64,000 nucleotides of DNA from Piscinibacter sp. (GCA_016706565.1 JADJJI010000008.1:84767-148766); one strand, 5' to 3'; counted from the stretch's first letter, positions 1 to 9,685 are shown. A program made the numbers and translations. The notes: generated by a model from the sequence alone, not told the origin.

Positions 1-600
1 AGCCTGACCACGCTGGTGGGCCTGGTGACGATCACGGCGTCCACCTACATGATCCTGTACGCGCAGCCGCTGTACGAGCGGCTCGCGCCGTGGTTGCGGA
101 TCTTCGAGCGCCGTCACCCACAGCGCGAGGCCAGCGGCGAGCCGGCCGACACTGTCCCTCCCGACGCCATCGTCATCGGCCTGGGCCGTTACGGTCGGCG
201 ACTGGCGCAGAAGCTGCAAGAGGAAGGCGTGCGCGTGCTCGGTGTGGACTTCGACCCCGAGGTCGCGCAGGTGCCTGCACCTGGCGGCTTCGAAGTGCGA
301 TTCGGCGATGCTCAGGACCCCGAGTTCCTCGAGACACTGCCCTTGGCCCGCACACCTTGGGTCGTGAGCACCATGCCCGACCTCGCCTCTAACCGGCTCT
401 TGCTGCATGCCCTCACCGAGCGCGGCTACAGCGGGGATCTCGCCATCGTGGCGCGCGACGACGCCACGGGCGCCGCACTCAAGAGCGCTGGCGTCCCGAT
501 CGTGCTTTACCCGGTGCGCAACGCGGTGGACTTTGCCGTCGAGCACCTCAGTGAACTGATGCGAGCCGCACGTGGCGCGCCCGACAAGGAGGTCCCATGA
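1..600 (+). CDS. Cation:proton antiporter, C-terminal part with RCK_N (TrkA-N) domain; 5' end outside window
   Basis: The reading frame is open from base 1, so the gene begins upstream. What remains is the end of a last membrane segment (residues about 1-30), followed by a cytoplasmic nucleotide-binding domain. The latter has the Rossmann motif AIVIGLGRYGRRLAQKL and an acidic residue at the end of beta-2 (VLGVDFDPE), typical of KefB/KefC-type K+/H+ antiporters. Such domains sense NAD(H) or similar ligands and gate the membrane antiporter. The stop overlaps the start of the next gene (ATGA), so the five genes up to 5.2 kb look translationally coupled. The ion specificity cannot be read from this fragment. 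Confidence 0.8.
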   Translation, partial: SLTTLVGLVTITASTYMILYAQPLYERLAPWLRIFERRHPQREASGEPADTVPPDAIVIGLGRYGRRLAQKLQEEGVRVLGVDFDPEVAQVPAPGGFEVRFGDAQDPEFLETLPLARTPWVVSTMPDLASNRLLLHALTERGYSGDLAIVARDDATGAALKSAGVPIVLYPVRNAVDFAVEHLSELMRAARGAPDKEVP

Positions 601-1490
601 ATCGTCTCGGTCCGATCCTCGCTGCCACCGACTTCTCGGCGCCGGCCCGCCACGCTGCGGACCGTGCCGCACGACTGGCGCACGCCACCGGCGCGGCGCT
701 GACGCTGATGCACGTGCTGCCGGGCGGCGCGTTGCAGGAGCTTCGCCAATGGCTGGGCACCGGGCACGCCATGGAGCAGCAACTGCACGACGATGCGCAG
801 CGGGAGCTTCGCGCACTGGTCTCGGAACTGCAGACGCACCGGCACGTGACCGCGCAGGCGGTCAATGCCAGCGGGTCGGTGCTCGATGAGATCAGCCGAG
901 AGGCCGAGGCGATGGATGCCGCCTTGCTGGTGCTCGGCGCCCGTGGGGCCGGCTTCCTGCGCCGGCTGGTGCTGGGCAGCACGTCCGAGCGACTGCTTCG
1001 CCGCACCACGCGGCCCCTGCTGGTCGTGCGACAGACGCCGCACGAACCCTACCGGCGGGTGCTGGTCGCGTTGGACTTCTCACCCTGGTCAGCGCATGCG
1101 GTCACGCTGGCGCGACGAGTGGCGACGCACGCGAGACTGCTGCTGTTCAACGCTTACCAGGTGCCGTTCGAAGAGAAGCTGCACTTCGCCGGCGTCGATG
1201 CCGCGACCATCGATCGCTACCGGCGTCAGGCCCGTGCCGAAGCCACCCAGCGTGTGCATGCGCTGGCCGCAACCAGCGGCCTGAAGCCCGGCGACTGGGA
1301 GCCCTGCATCGTCGAAGGGGAGGCTTCGCAGCGCATCGTCGAGCACGAGCAGGGAAAGGACTGCGATCTCGTGGTGCTCGGCAAGCATGGCCAGTCGGCC
1401 ACCGAAGACCTTCTGCTCGGCAGCGTCAGCAAGCATGTGCTGGCCGAAGGCAGCACCGATGTGCTGGTCTCCACGGCGCGCGAGGCATGA
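597..1490 (+). CDS. Tandem-domain universal stress protein (UspA family)
   Basis: A 297-residue protein made of two Usp domains (about 1-150 and 155-297). Each carries the ATP-binding G-X2-G-X9-G-S signature: GARGAGFLRRLVLGSTS in the first and GKHGQSATEDLLLGSVS in the second. Tandem Usp proteins are soluble cytoplasmic stress proteins that bind ATP. The start ATG overlaps the stop of the antiporter gene, and its own stop overlaps the next ATG. Position between an antiporter and two anion transporters suggests a role in ion or pH stress, which is inference from context. Confidence 0.9.
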   Translation: MNRLGPILAATDFSAPARHAADRAARLAHATGAALTLMHVLPGGALQELRQWLGTGHAMEQQLHDDAQRELRALVSELQTHRHVTAQAVNASGSVLDEISREAEAMDAALLVLGARGAGFLRRLVLGSTSERLLRRTTRPLLVVRQTPHEPYRRVLVALDFSPWSAHAVTLARRVATHARLLLFNAYQVPFEEKLHFAGVDAATIDRYRRQARAEATQRVHALAATSGLKPGDWEPCIVEGEASQRIVEHEQGKDCDLVVLGKHGQSATEDLLLGSVSKHVLAEGSTDVLVSTAREA

Positions 1491-2833
1491 CGTGGCCGTC
1501 GGGTCCGCTGCTGCGCACGCTCGGCTGTCTGGCGCTGGCGGCGCTCGTGTACAGGAGCGCCCCGCCGCCTGACACACTGCGCGCCGGGCTGGCGCTGTTC
1601 GTGCTGATCGGTGCCCTATGGATGACGCAGGCGTTGCACTTGAGCGTCACCGCCCTGCTGGTGCCGCTGCTCGCGGTGCTGGCCGGTCTGATGGACCTGC
1701 GCACCGCGCTAGCCTCGTTCGCGCACCCGATCATCTTCCTGTTCCTGGGCGGGTTCGCGCTGGCCGCGGCCCTGCAGCGCCGGGGCCTGGACCGCGCCCT
1801 GGCCGTGGCCGTGTTGCGACTGGCCGCAGGTCGACGCGACGCCGCCGTCGTGCTGCTGTTCGCCCTGACGGCGCTGCTGTCGATGTGGATCAGCAACACG
1901 GCGACGGCGGCAATGATGCTGCCGCTGGCGCTGGGCTTGCTGAGTGACAAGGATGGGCCGGGCGAGCGGGCCTTCGTGCTGCTGGGCGTGGCCTACAGCG
2001 CCAGCATCGGCGGCATTGGCACACTGGTGGGCAGCCCGCCCAACGCCATCGCGGCGGCGCAGGCCGGCATCGGCTTCGCCGAATGGATGCGCATCGGCGT
2101 TCCCTTGGTGCTGCTGTTGCTGCCGCTGATGGCCGGCGTGCTCTTCCTGATGCTGCGACCCCGGTTGAGCGCGCAGACCCAGCTGCGTGCCGAAGACGCG
2201 GTGCCGCTGCCTTGGACCCGTGCGCAGCGCGTCACGCTGATCGTGTTCGGCCTCACGGCCGCGGGCTGGCTCGGCGCGACACCACTCGGCAGGGCGCTTG
2301 GCATCACGGCGGATGTCGACAGCGTCATCGCCGTGGCGGCGATCGTCGCGCTGGTGGCCACCGGCGCCCTCGGTTGGCCCGACATCGAAAGGCGCACACA
2401 GTGGGGTGTGCTGCTGCTCTTCGGGGGCGGCCTGGCGCTGAGCGAGGTGATGGCCACCAGCGGCGCCAGCCGGTTCATGGCCGGAGCGCTGACGGCCGCG
2501 CTGCAAGACGCGCCGACGCTGCTGTTGCTGCTGGCCGTGGTGGCCTTCGTCGTCTTCCTGACCGAGCTGGTCAGCAACACCGCGTCCGCCGCATTGCTGG
2601 TGCCGATCTTCCTCGGCGTGGCCGCGTCGCTCGGTCTGCCACCGCCCCTCTTCGCCGTGGCCATCGCGGTGTCGGCGTCCTGCGCGTTCATGCTGCCGGT
2701 CGCCACGCCGCCGAACGCCATCGTCTACGCCACCGAGCAGGTGCCGCAGGCGACGATGATGCGTTGCGGCCTGGTGCTGAACGGGGTGTGCATCGTGGTC
2801 ATCACGGCCATGGCGGCCTGGGTGCTCGCGTGA
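1487..2833 (+). CDS. SLC13/DASS-family anion:Na+ symporter
   Basis: A 448-residue polytopic membrane protein of about 11-12 hydrophobic segments. Both halves carry the Ser-Asn-Thr motif of divalent-anion:sodium symporters: WISNTATAAMMLPLAL in the first half and LVSNTASAALLVPIF in the second, each followed by a Pro-Asn-containing hairpin (GSPPNAI, TPPNAIVY). The family carries di- or tricarboxylates, sulfate or phosphate; the substrate is not evident here. The gene starts with ATG overlapping the usp stop, and its TGA overlaps the GTG start of the Na/Pi gene. Confidence 0.85.
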   Translation: MTWPSGPLLRTLGCLALAALVYRSAPPPDTLRAGLALFVLIGALWMTQALHLSVTALLVPLLAVLAGLMDLRTALASFAHPIIFLFLGGFALAAALQRRGLDRALAVAVLRLAAGRRDAAVVLLFALTALLSMWISNTATAAMMLPLALGLLSDKDGPGERAFVLLGVAYSASIGGIGTLVGSPPNAIAAAQAGIGFAEWMRIGVPLVLLLLPLMAGVLFLMLRPRLSAQTQLRAEDAVPLPWTRAQRVTLIVFGLTAAGWLGATPLGRALGITADVDSVIAVAAIVALVATGALGWPDIERRTQWGVLLLFGGGLALSEVMATSGASRFMAGALTAALQDAPTLLLLLAVVAFVVFLTELVSNTASAALLVPIFLGVAASLGLPPPLFAVAIAVSASCAFMLPVATPPNAIVYATEQVPQATMMRCGLVLNGVCIVVITAMAAWVLA

Positions 2834-4422
2834 TCGACCTGCCCACGTTCGGCACGATGGCCGGCGGGCTGGGCCTCTTCCTGCTCGGCATGGGCCTGAT
2901 GACCGATGGCCTGAAACTGGCCGCCGGCCCTGCCCTGCACCGGATCCTGTCCGGCGCCACGCGCACGCGGGCCCACGCGCTGGGTTCCGGGCTGCTCGTC
3001 ACGGCCCTGGTGCAGTCGTCCAGCGCGGTCACCGTGGCGGCGATCGGCTTCGTCAACGCCGGCCTGCTCGCACTCGGCCCGGCGCTCTGGGTCCTGTTCG
3101 GTGCCAACGTCGGCACCACGATGACGGGCTGGGTCGTTGCACTGGTCGGCCTGAAGTTCCAGGTCGAACTGCTGGCGATGCCGCTGGCGGGCCTGGGCGC
3201 GCTGTTGCGGCTGACCGGCGAGGGCCGGCGCAGCGGCGCCATCGGCGCCGCGCTCGCAGGCTTCGGGCTGCTGTTCATGGGCATCGCCTTGCTGCAGCAG
3301 GCCTTCGCCGGGCTGGCCGGCCAGATCAGCCTGCCGCAAGGTGACGGGCCGCTCGGCGTGCTGGCGCAGCTCGGCATCGGCCTGCTGATGACGGTGTTGA
3401 TGCAGTCCTCCAGCGCGGCCATGGCGATCACCCTCACCGCCGCGCAGGGCGGACTGATCGGCGCGCAGGGTGCGGCGGCCGTGGTCATCGGCGCCAACAT
3501 CGGCACCACGGTGACGGCCCTGCTGGCGGCCATCGGAGCGACGCCGAACGCACGCCGAGCGGCATCGGCACACGTGGTCTTCAATCTGGGCACCGGGGTG
3601 GTCGCGCTGCTGCTTCTTCCCTGGCTCATCGGGGCGTTGGGCCAAGCGCGCGAAGCACTCGGCCTGCCGCCAGACCCTGCCACCCAACTGGCCCTGTTCC
3701 ACACCGCCTTCAACCTGATCGGCGTGCTGCTGATGTGGCCGCTGGCGCAGCGGCTCACGCGCTGGCTGCAGCAGCGCTTTCGCGCCCGCGAGGAAGACGA
3801 GGCTCAGCCGCAGTTCCTTGACGACACCGTGCTCGCCGTGCCCACGCTGGCACTCGATGCGCTGTCACGTGAGGTCAACCGTGCCGGGCAGGTGGCGCTG
3901 CGCATGACCCGAAGCGCCTTGGCCGGCGCCGATGCGGCCGCGCTCAAAGCCGATCACGCGATCCTGACGAGCCTGGACGGCACCATCGAACGCTTCGTCG
4001 AGCGTTTGCGCATTGCATCCATGTCGCAGGTTGCCAGCTCAAGGCTGGCCGAACTGCTGCGCATCGAGCGTTACCACGAAGCCGGTGCCGAACAGGCCGC
4101 GGCCGCTGCCGCGCTGCCCTCGCTGGAACTGGCCGACTCACGCCTGGCCTCCGCCGCGACCGCATTCACCGAAGCGGCCGAAGCTTTGCTGCGCCGTTGC
4201 GATCCGACCGAGCCGATGGATCTGGCTGGCCTTGAGTACGGCCTGGGCACGATGGAGGCGCGCTACGAAGACCTCAAGGCGCAGCTGCTGGCCGCCGGTG
4301 CCGACGCTCGCCTGACTTTGACCGACATGGAGCAGACCCTGCGCCGCTGCAGTGCGCTGCGCCGGGCCACCCAGCAACTTCACAAGTCACGGCGACGGAT
4401 CGCAGGCGGAGGAACCCCATGA
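2830..4422 (+). CDS. Na/Pi cotransporter family protein with PhoU-like C-terminus
   Basis: A 530-residue protein beginning at a GTG that overlaps the previous stop; the open frame extends further upstream, but the overlap and the first membrane segment fix this start. Two inverted repeats carry the QSSSA motif of type II sodium/phosphate cotransporters (VQSSSAVTVAAIGF and MQSSSAAMAITLTA), each followed by GANIGTT-like glycine motifs. From about residue 320 onward the protein is soluble, helical and PhoU-like. It probably moves phosphate across the inner membrane. It ends in an ATGA overlap with the metallo-hydrolase gene. Confidence 0.88.
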   Translation: MIDLPTFGTMAGGLGLFLLGMGLMTDGLKLAAGPALHRILSGATRTRAHALGSGLLVTALVQSSSAVTVAAIGFVNAGLLALGPALWVLFGANVGTTMTGWVVALVGLKFQVELLAMPLAGLGALLRLTGEGRRSGAIGAALAGFGLLFMGIALLQQAFAGLAGQISLPQGDGPLGVLAQLGIGLLMTVLMQSSSAAMAITLTAAQGGLIGAQGAAAVVIGANIGTTVTALLAAIGATPNARRAASAHVVFNLGTGVVALLLLPWLIGALGQAREALGLPPDPATQLALFHTAFNLIGVLLMWPLAQRLTRWLQQRFRAREEDEAQPQFLDDTVLAVPTLALDALSREVNRAGQVALRMTRSALAGADAAALKADHAILTSLDGTIERFVERLRIASMSQVASSRLAELLRIERYHEAGAEQAAAAAALPSLELADSRLASAATAFTEAAEALLRRCDPTEPMDLAGLEYGLGTMEARYEDLKAQLLAAGADARLTLTDMEQTLRRCSALRRATQQLHKSRRRIAGGGTP

Positions 4423-5230
4423 GACTGACCTTCATCGGCGCAGCGCAGGAAGTGACCGGCTCGTGCTTTCTGGTCGAGACGGACGATGTCCGATTCCTGG
4501 TCGACTGCGGCATGTTCCAGGGCGGACGCGAGGCGCGTGCGCGCAACCTGAAGGCCTGGCCGTTCGATCCTCGGCAGATCGACTTCGTCCTGCTCACGCA
4601 TGCGCACATCGACCACAGCGGCTTGCTGCCGCGCCTGTGCGCCCTGGGCTTTCGCGGGCCGATCCTCACCACGCGCGCCACCGTGGACCTGCTGTCGGTG
4701 ATGCTGCTGGACAGCGCCTTCATCCAGGAGAGCGAGTGGGCGCGGGCACAGCGCCAGCGCGCGCGTCAGCCGCGGGCCGACGCACCGGCTTTGCTGTACA
4801 CCGTGGCCCAAGCCCAGGCGTGCCTGGAGCAACTGCAAGGCACGTCCTATGACGAGGACGTGCAGCCGCATGCGTCGGTGCGTTGCCGCTTCCGCGACGC
4901 CGGCCACATCCTAGGCTCCGCCATCCTGGAGGTATGGGTGAGCGAGATGGGCCGCTCGCGCAAGCTGGTGTTCTCAGGCGACCTCGGGCAGCCCGGACGA
5001 CCTATCGTGCGCGACCCCACGCCCATCGACTCGGCTGATGTGCTGGTGGTCGAATCCACCTACGGCAACCGGCTGCACCGGCCGCTGGGCGAGACCATCG
5101 ACGAACTGGTGTTCGTCATCGAGGACACACTTCGTCGACGCCAAGGCAACATCATCATCCCGGCCTTCGCGCTCGGCCGCACGCAAGAGTTGCTTCACCT
5201 GCTGCTGGACTTGTGCCGCAGGGGCAAGTA
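4419..5230 (+). pseudogene. Metallo-beta-lactamase-fold RNA-processing-type hydrolase, 3'-truncated
   Basis: The first ~270 residues match the MBL-fold/beta-CASP (Ysh1/CPSF73-like) hydrolases. They show a GAAQEVTGSCFLVE opening, the zinc-binding HAHIDH motif at residues 61-66, an AGHILGSA loop, FSGDLG and an ESTYGNR segment. The family normally runs to about 450 residues with a beta-CASP half. Here homology stops near position 5,225, within LDLCRRGK, and the frame runs on to 5,564 through antisense DNA of the next gene. The break coincides with the truncated end of the convergent nuclease-NTPase gene, so a deletion joined two genes. As the last gene of the operon it has probably lost function. 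Confidence 0.8.
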
Positions 5231-6079
5231 CGTGCTCTTCCCGCGGCCAGGCGGCCCCGTGAGCACGAATGCCTGCCCGGCACCAGCGGCGGTGTCGCGC
5301 ACGAAGTCCCGGTGGAACGTCTCGTCCGGCACCTCATATCCGAGAGGCACGAAAAAGTCTTCCGGCAAAGGCGCCGGCGGCGCTGCCCGCAGGATGGTGC
5401 GCACCTGGTCCAGGGAGATCCACCCGTCCGGCGGCGGGAAATTCTTCCGGATCGCCCAGTTCAAGGCGACATTCTTGAGGTTCGCGATGCCCTCAGGCGT
5501 GCCGTGCCGGTGCAGTCGAGCATCGACCTCGTGCTCGAGCGATTCGAACCCCTTGTCGCTGTGAAGAACCTGCAGCTGACTGAAGAAGGCTTCGCACTTC
5601 ATCTCGTCACCCAGCTCGGCGAGCAACGCTGAGCGCCGAGGCTCGGGCACTTTGGCGAAGTCGATTCGCTCGCCGGAGAGGCACGCCTCAATTTCCGCAT
5701 CTGGCCGACGATTCGTCTTCAGCGAGATCACGCCAACCCGAGCCGGGTCCAACACGGCGAAGGCGTCAAACCACTTCCGCAGCATCGACCTAGACTTCGC
5801 CGTCCTGCCGGACTTTTCGAGCATCCACTCCCAGCTCAGCGCGTGCACCGCCGGGTTCGGTGTGTACTTGACCTGCTCAAGGTCGACGAGGCCGCCAGCT
5901 CGCTCGGCCACGATGTCGTCCAACCCCTTCGGCGCGTCGGCCTCGTCGTCACACTCGAACTTCACCCGGGTGTAGCGCGTCGGTGCGTCGAGCCAGTCGC
6001 ACAGGAGGCGTAACCCTTGCCGATTTTGGTATACGTAGCCTGCGGCAGTTGTCGCAGTGTTCTTAATCTCTTCAGACAT
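5226..6079 (-). pseudogene. Nuclease (DUF4297/Cap4-like) fused to NTPase, truncated after Walker A
   Basis: About 284 residues remain. The N-terminus (GYVYQNRQGLRLLCDWL, then FECDDEADAPKGLDDIVAE and LVDLEQVKYT) resembles the DUF4297/Cap4-type PD-(D/E)XK nuclease, with D, E-x-K spacing in a predicted beta-hairpin. Near the C-terminus is a P-loop, LTGPPGRGKST, so the intact protein was probably a nuclease-STAND NTPase like those of Avs and CBASS-linked effectors. Everything after the P-loop is missing: the frame runs into the antisense of the metallo-hydrolase gene at about 5,226. It lies 79 bp downstream of the DUF5677-like gene on the same strand. The family assignment rests on motif resemblance only. 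Confidence 0.6.
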
Positions 6080-6158
6080 GGAATGGGATGGCCGGCAAGG
6101 GTAGTCGCACGGTGAGAACTTAGCGATGCCTCATCGCAAACTTTGCAGTCGCTGCCGC

Positions 6159-7748
6159 CTAACTTGGCGCCACGCCCTGCTTTGCGTTAAGCAACGCAAC
6201 ACGAGGGATCGCTTCAGCTGACGGGTACAGCTTCTCCAGTACACCGAGCAGCCCATTGACCAGCTCGGCGCAGTCGGGTTCAACGGACGGCAGAGGCCGA
6301 TGCGCCATCCGCGGAACTCGGTGCAGCCTGTGCAATGCGTTGTGGCACGTCACAAAGTTGGTGTCGCGGACTGCAGCCCAGTTGCCGTGCATAAAGCCCG
6401 ATGACCAGTCGTAGTAACGATCGTAAATATCCTTGGCGCCGCATTCGGTAGCCAGTTTTCGCAGGTTGCTGTTTGCCCAGTGGCCCACGTCGATGTTCAA
6501 GAACTCTTGCCAGACGTCTTCATTCGCAATGGCGTGAATAGCTGCCTCGTCGACAAATGCTGGCAAGTCGCCCAGGGTTTGTTGGATCTTCAAGAAGGCA
6601 AGTTTGGCTTGCCCGGCGCCGTAAACGCGATATGACTGCCACAACGGCGGCGTATCCACATGCGCAAGGTACCTGAGCGTTATGCACACCTCAGCCAACG
6701 CTCGGAGCGACACCACTCCGATGATCCGGGTGTGTATGCGATGCATACCAACCTCTTCGAGAACACTCAACGCATACAGGGCGAGACCGAACGCGGAATC
6801 CAATCTCGGATCGACACGCTCTGGAGAAATGCTCCTTCGAAACCGCTCTACAACTTCGTCGCGCGCAGCGTAAAGTGAGTCGGGGTCGATGTGAGTGTCG
6901 ATGAAGGTGTAGCCTTGCCCTTCAGAGGGGTCTAGGCATCCTGTACTACGCATTGCGAGGGACCAGAACTCATCGGCCCACAGGCTGGGTGGATTCCGCC
7001 TCATCGTCATCTCGGCGGACCTGATGAAGGGACGGACTCGACGCATGTCCCCCTTGTCAGGGAACAGTCGAAGGTCCTCCAAGCTTTCGGCGGCAGATGC
7101 TGGGAAGAACATGCGGCCCGAGATGATCGGGAGGATGACTTTGAACCATCGAATGTCGGTCGAAGCCTCTGACTGATGATCGAGCACACCGGCGACCGAG
7201 CGGGCGAGCGTGTTCCAGTCATCAATCGTCGGCTCGACCGCGAGTTCGCGACGCCACCGCTCGTGGCCAGGAAGGCAGTCAAGTAGTAGCAAGGGCCGGA
7301 GCGCCGCATATCCCAGTGGGTGCGACAAGGGAACGGACAGGAACTTCTTGAACTCCTGGTCCGAGATTTCGGCCAGCTTTGTGTGATCGACGATGACCTT
7401 GAAATCGAGCCCGGCTTCTGTATCTCCTGCAGCTTCGGCTTCATCCTCGGCGTCGGCGGTCTGATCACTCTTGAGGAACCACTCTCGACACACGACTGCA
7501 ATCCTGCGAAGGCAATTGAGGTAGTGCCGACGCTCCATGGTGCCAGCTAGCAGTACAGCCCATAGCATCTCAGGCATGTGGTGATCGACCCATGAAGACG
7601 TCGCCATCTTGGGCAGTTGCGCCAGCGGCGGAATGAGCTTGCTTCCGACTCTCTGATGGTGATCAAGCATGCTGATGTTGTGCGAGGCGAACTTCGAGTT
7701 CGCTCTCCTCGCTTGATTCTTGGCTTTCTTCTTCCCTGGCTTGCTCAT
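6159..7748 (-). CDS. DUF5677-like protein of unknown function
   Basis: A 529-residue soluble protein. I chose the ATG at 7,748 because AGGAGA lies four bases upstream and the product then opens with a basic stretch (MSKPGKKKAKNQARRA); the frame itself stays open to 8,021. The middle-to-C-terminal part (VSLRALAEVCITLRYLAHV, then YGAGQAKLAFLKIQQ and YDWSSGFMHGNWA) has the helical Arg/Glu, Tyr and Ser-X-X-X-His pattern I associate with DUF5677 proteins. These often accompany mobile and defence genes. It sits upstream of the truncated nuclease-NTPase gene, possibly in one transcript. Function unknown. Confidence 0.55.
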   Translation of the reverse strand: MSKPGKKKAKNQARRANSKFASHNISMLDHHQRVGSKLIPPLAQLPKMATSSWVDHHMPEMLWAVLLAGTMERRHYLNCLRRIAVVCREWFLKSDQTADAEDEAEAAGDTEAGLDFKVIVDHTKLAEISDQEFKKFLSVPLSHPLGYAALRPLLLLDCLPGHERWRRELAVEPTIDDWNTLARSVAGVLDHQSEASTDIRWFKVILPIISGRMFFPASAAESLEDLRLFPDKGDMRRVRPFIRSAEMTMRRNPPSLWADEFWSLAMRSTGCLDPSEGQGYTFIDTHIDPDSLYAARDEVVERFRRSISPERVDPRLDSAFGLALYALSVLEEVGMHRIHTRIIGVVSLRALAEVCITLRYLAHVDTPPLWQSYRVYGAGQAKLAFLKIQQTLGDLPAFVDEAAIHAIANEDVWQEFLNIDVGHWANSNLRKLATECGAKDIYDRYYDWSSGFMHGNWAAVRDTNFVTCHNALHRLHRVPRMAHRPLPSVEPDCAELVNGLLGVLEKLYPSAEAIPRVALLNAKQGVAPS

Positions 7749-8236
7749 TCGTTCTCCTGTGTCGCCATTCACGCCCGCTAGACGGCTCCGCCAGTCGCTC
7801 CGACCTTGCCCTTCATCTTCATCGGATGGTTCAGGCGTCCAGTTCTCTCCTTTGGCGTCTCCCGGATGCTTGAGGGCCCGGCCCTCACGCGCGGTCGCAA
7901 CTGGGTAACGCTCAAAGTAGACCACCAACCAGTCGTCAGGCGAGCGGCCAGTTCCAGGATTGAAACTGCTGACCGAGTTACCGGCGTTTAGTGGCCGGTG
8001 TTGGCAGGAGCTGTCGCTCAAGCCCTGAAGCGTGATCGACTCAGATCAGTCTAGAAGGGCGGCGGGTGCACCCTTTCCTCGCACGCGTGTGCATATTGCC
8101 GGCGCTTGCCCCGCTCTAGGGATAGGGGGCGTTGTACCGAGGCACGTGACACTTCCATATACCTGAACGACACTGACAACTTGGGCACGCCGTCGCTATC
8201 GGGTCACGCACAGAGCGCGGGTTGAGGGGAGCAGAA

Positions 8237-8830
8237 ATGAGTGACTGGGATTTCCTGCACGAGATGCACGACCAAGGCTTCAGCGCCAGAGACATCGCCG
8301 ACGCCGCCGCTGTTGGCTACGCGCCGTGGGACGCGCCCTACCTTAGTACGGAGTGGGTCGACGCGGAACTCGCAGACCGGTCGCCGACAAGCGCCACTTC
8401 ACTTAGGCAAGAGGCGCAGGTCCGCAGCAGGGCGGGGTTTCCGTACTCGGTTCTTGAGCAGATCGAGATCTTCGAGGACCTCGTGAACTGCGCCGAGCGG
8501 CACTTCAAGAACACCGGCCGGTATCTGCAGGTCTGGGGCGAGCTCGGAGAGATCTACGCGGAGATCGAGTTTGGGCTGCGCCGCCACGGCACCCACAAGG
8601 CCGGATCGGATGGCACCATCGACGGCAAGAAGGTGGAGGTCAAGACCGTTTCTCCCGAGAAGGGCAACGACCGTGTGCTCGTCAAGCGTCAGGGCGACTT
8701 CGAGCAGTTGCTCATCGTTCGAATCGACGAGAACTTCCAGTTCACTGGCAAGTTGATCGATCGAAGCAGGCTGATGGGCGGCGGTGGAAGGTTTCTCAGA
8801 GCGCGAACTCGGGAAGCTGACGGTCACTAG
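8237..8830 (+). CDS. Small protein with PD-(D/E)XK-like core; paralogue of the gene at 49,562-51,591
   Basis: A 197-residue protein with start ATG preceded by GAGGGGAGCA. Residues ~120-165 contain a Gly-Ser-Asp-Gly strand followed by KKVEVKTVSPEK and then a basic VLVKRQGDFEQLLIVRID segment. That D...E-x-K arrangement is typical of restriction-endonuclease-like folds. It is closely similar along its whole length to the IS-split gene beside tnsD. It ends only 165 bp from the left tip of the Tn7-like element, just outside it. Either it is left from an older related element or it marks a preferred companion of these transposons. Catalytic activity is inferred, not shown. Confidence 0.6.
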   Translation: MSDWDFLHEMHDQGFSARDIADAAAVGYAPWDAPYLSTEWVDAELADRSPTSATSLRQEAQVRSRAGFPYSVLEQIEIFEDLVNCAERHFKNTGRYLQVWGELGEIYAEIEFGLRRHGTHKAGSDGTIDGKKVEVKTVSPEKGNDRVLVKRQGDFEQLLIVRIDENFQFTGKLIDRSRLMGGGGRFLRARTREADGH

Positions 8831-8995
8831 CCGGTGTCCGTGCGCGGACAAGGCGACGGAGCTGGAAGATGTATGCAGCCAATTGCACCGGCATGCATCA
8901 AGCCCAAACGAAGGCAACCTCTCGCGGATCCAAGCTTTCGGTTATGACACTTCTTTTCTTCCGCTGACACCCATTCCTTATACGATCAAGACACG

Positions 8996-9144
8996 TGTTC
9001 CGACCAAAAACAGTCGTAAACAGCACCCCGCGAAAAGCCTAGTGATCCGGCGTGGCGATTCAACCACAGGGACCAGAGAAGTCGTAAACGCCCGAGTTCA
9101 GATTGGTCCTGAAGACCCCGACCTAGACAAACATAGTCGTAAAC
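8996..9144 (+). repeat. Left end of Tn7-like element with three TnsB-type sites
   Basis: TGTTC at 8,996 begins the tip. Three copies of a ~20-bp site follow, each ending AGTCGTAAAC: 9,001-9,021 (GACCAAAAACAGTCGTAAAC), 9,071-9,089 and 9,126-9,144. They are in direct orientation and separated by ~50 bp, as in Tn7L. They resemble the Tn7 TnsB site (GACA-ATA-AAGTC-n-TAAAC). The same motif recurs inverted at 62.6 kb. Confidence 0.7.
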
Positions 9145-9685
9145 AACCTCGACCGGCTTCAAACGAGGCAGTTCGAGAACTGTCGCCAACGGCGTAGCCA
9201 CTTCCACACCACCTCTTGATGCGCCTCACCAGGGGGCGGCTCTGCAGCGCTTCCGGTCCTTCCCGTACACGTTCCCGAACTTCCCGGTCCAAGCCACGGT
9301 CCACCCAGTCAGTTGGGAGGGAGAATTCGGTAGGTGCGATCGATCTGAATGAGATTGGACGCAATGCGGTGTCGACCCACTGAGCGAAAGGGCGACGCCC
9401 GCCAAATCCAGTCAGCCAGCATTGCCTCGGGCACCGACGTTTCGCGCGAGATCGTCTACCGCGGCGCGCAGGAGTGGAACGGCGGTACGGCGTTGCCCGT
9501 GTAGCTGCGCACTGCGGCCGATTGGATCGGAATCCTCGACCCGCCACCCTGCCCCCAGCTCGACACACGAACATTTCCCTACGATCCGGGAGGCGCCGAT
9601 ACACGCATTCCCGTAGCAGCAGGCCTTCAACTTGCGCGACATTGCGAAGCCCCGCCGCGGTAGGTCGAAGACTTAAGGCACTGGT
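9145..9685. other. Region without a recognisable gene
   Basis: About 540 bp between the left transposon end and leuD. Several unlinked short frames exist on both strands, but none has a credible start, ribosome-binding site or family motif. I see no strong terminator hairpin after leuD. It probably consists of transposon end plus decayed DNA. Confidence 0.5.

Noticed and set aside
9001-9144. The three AGTCGTAAAC repeats as a degenerate CRISPR or an integration-host-factor array
   Set aside because: Only ~20 bp are conserved, spacing is irregular (70 and 55 bp), and the same motif recurs inverted next to glmS, which fits TnsB end sites better.
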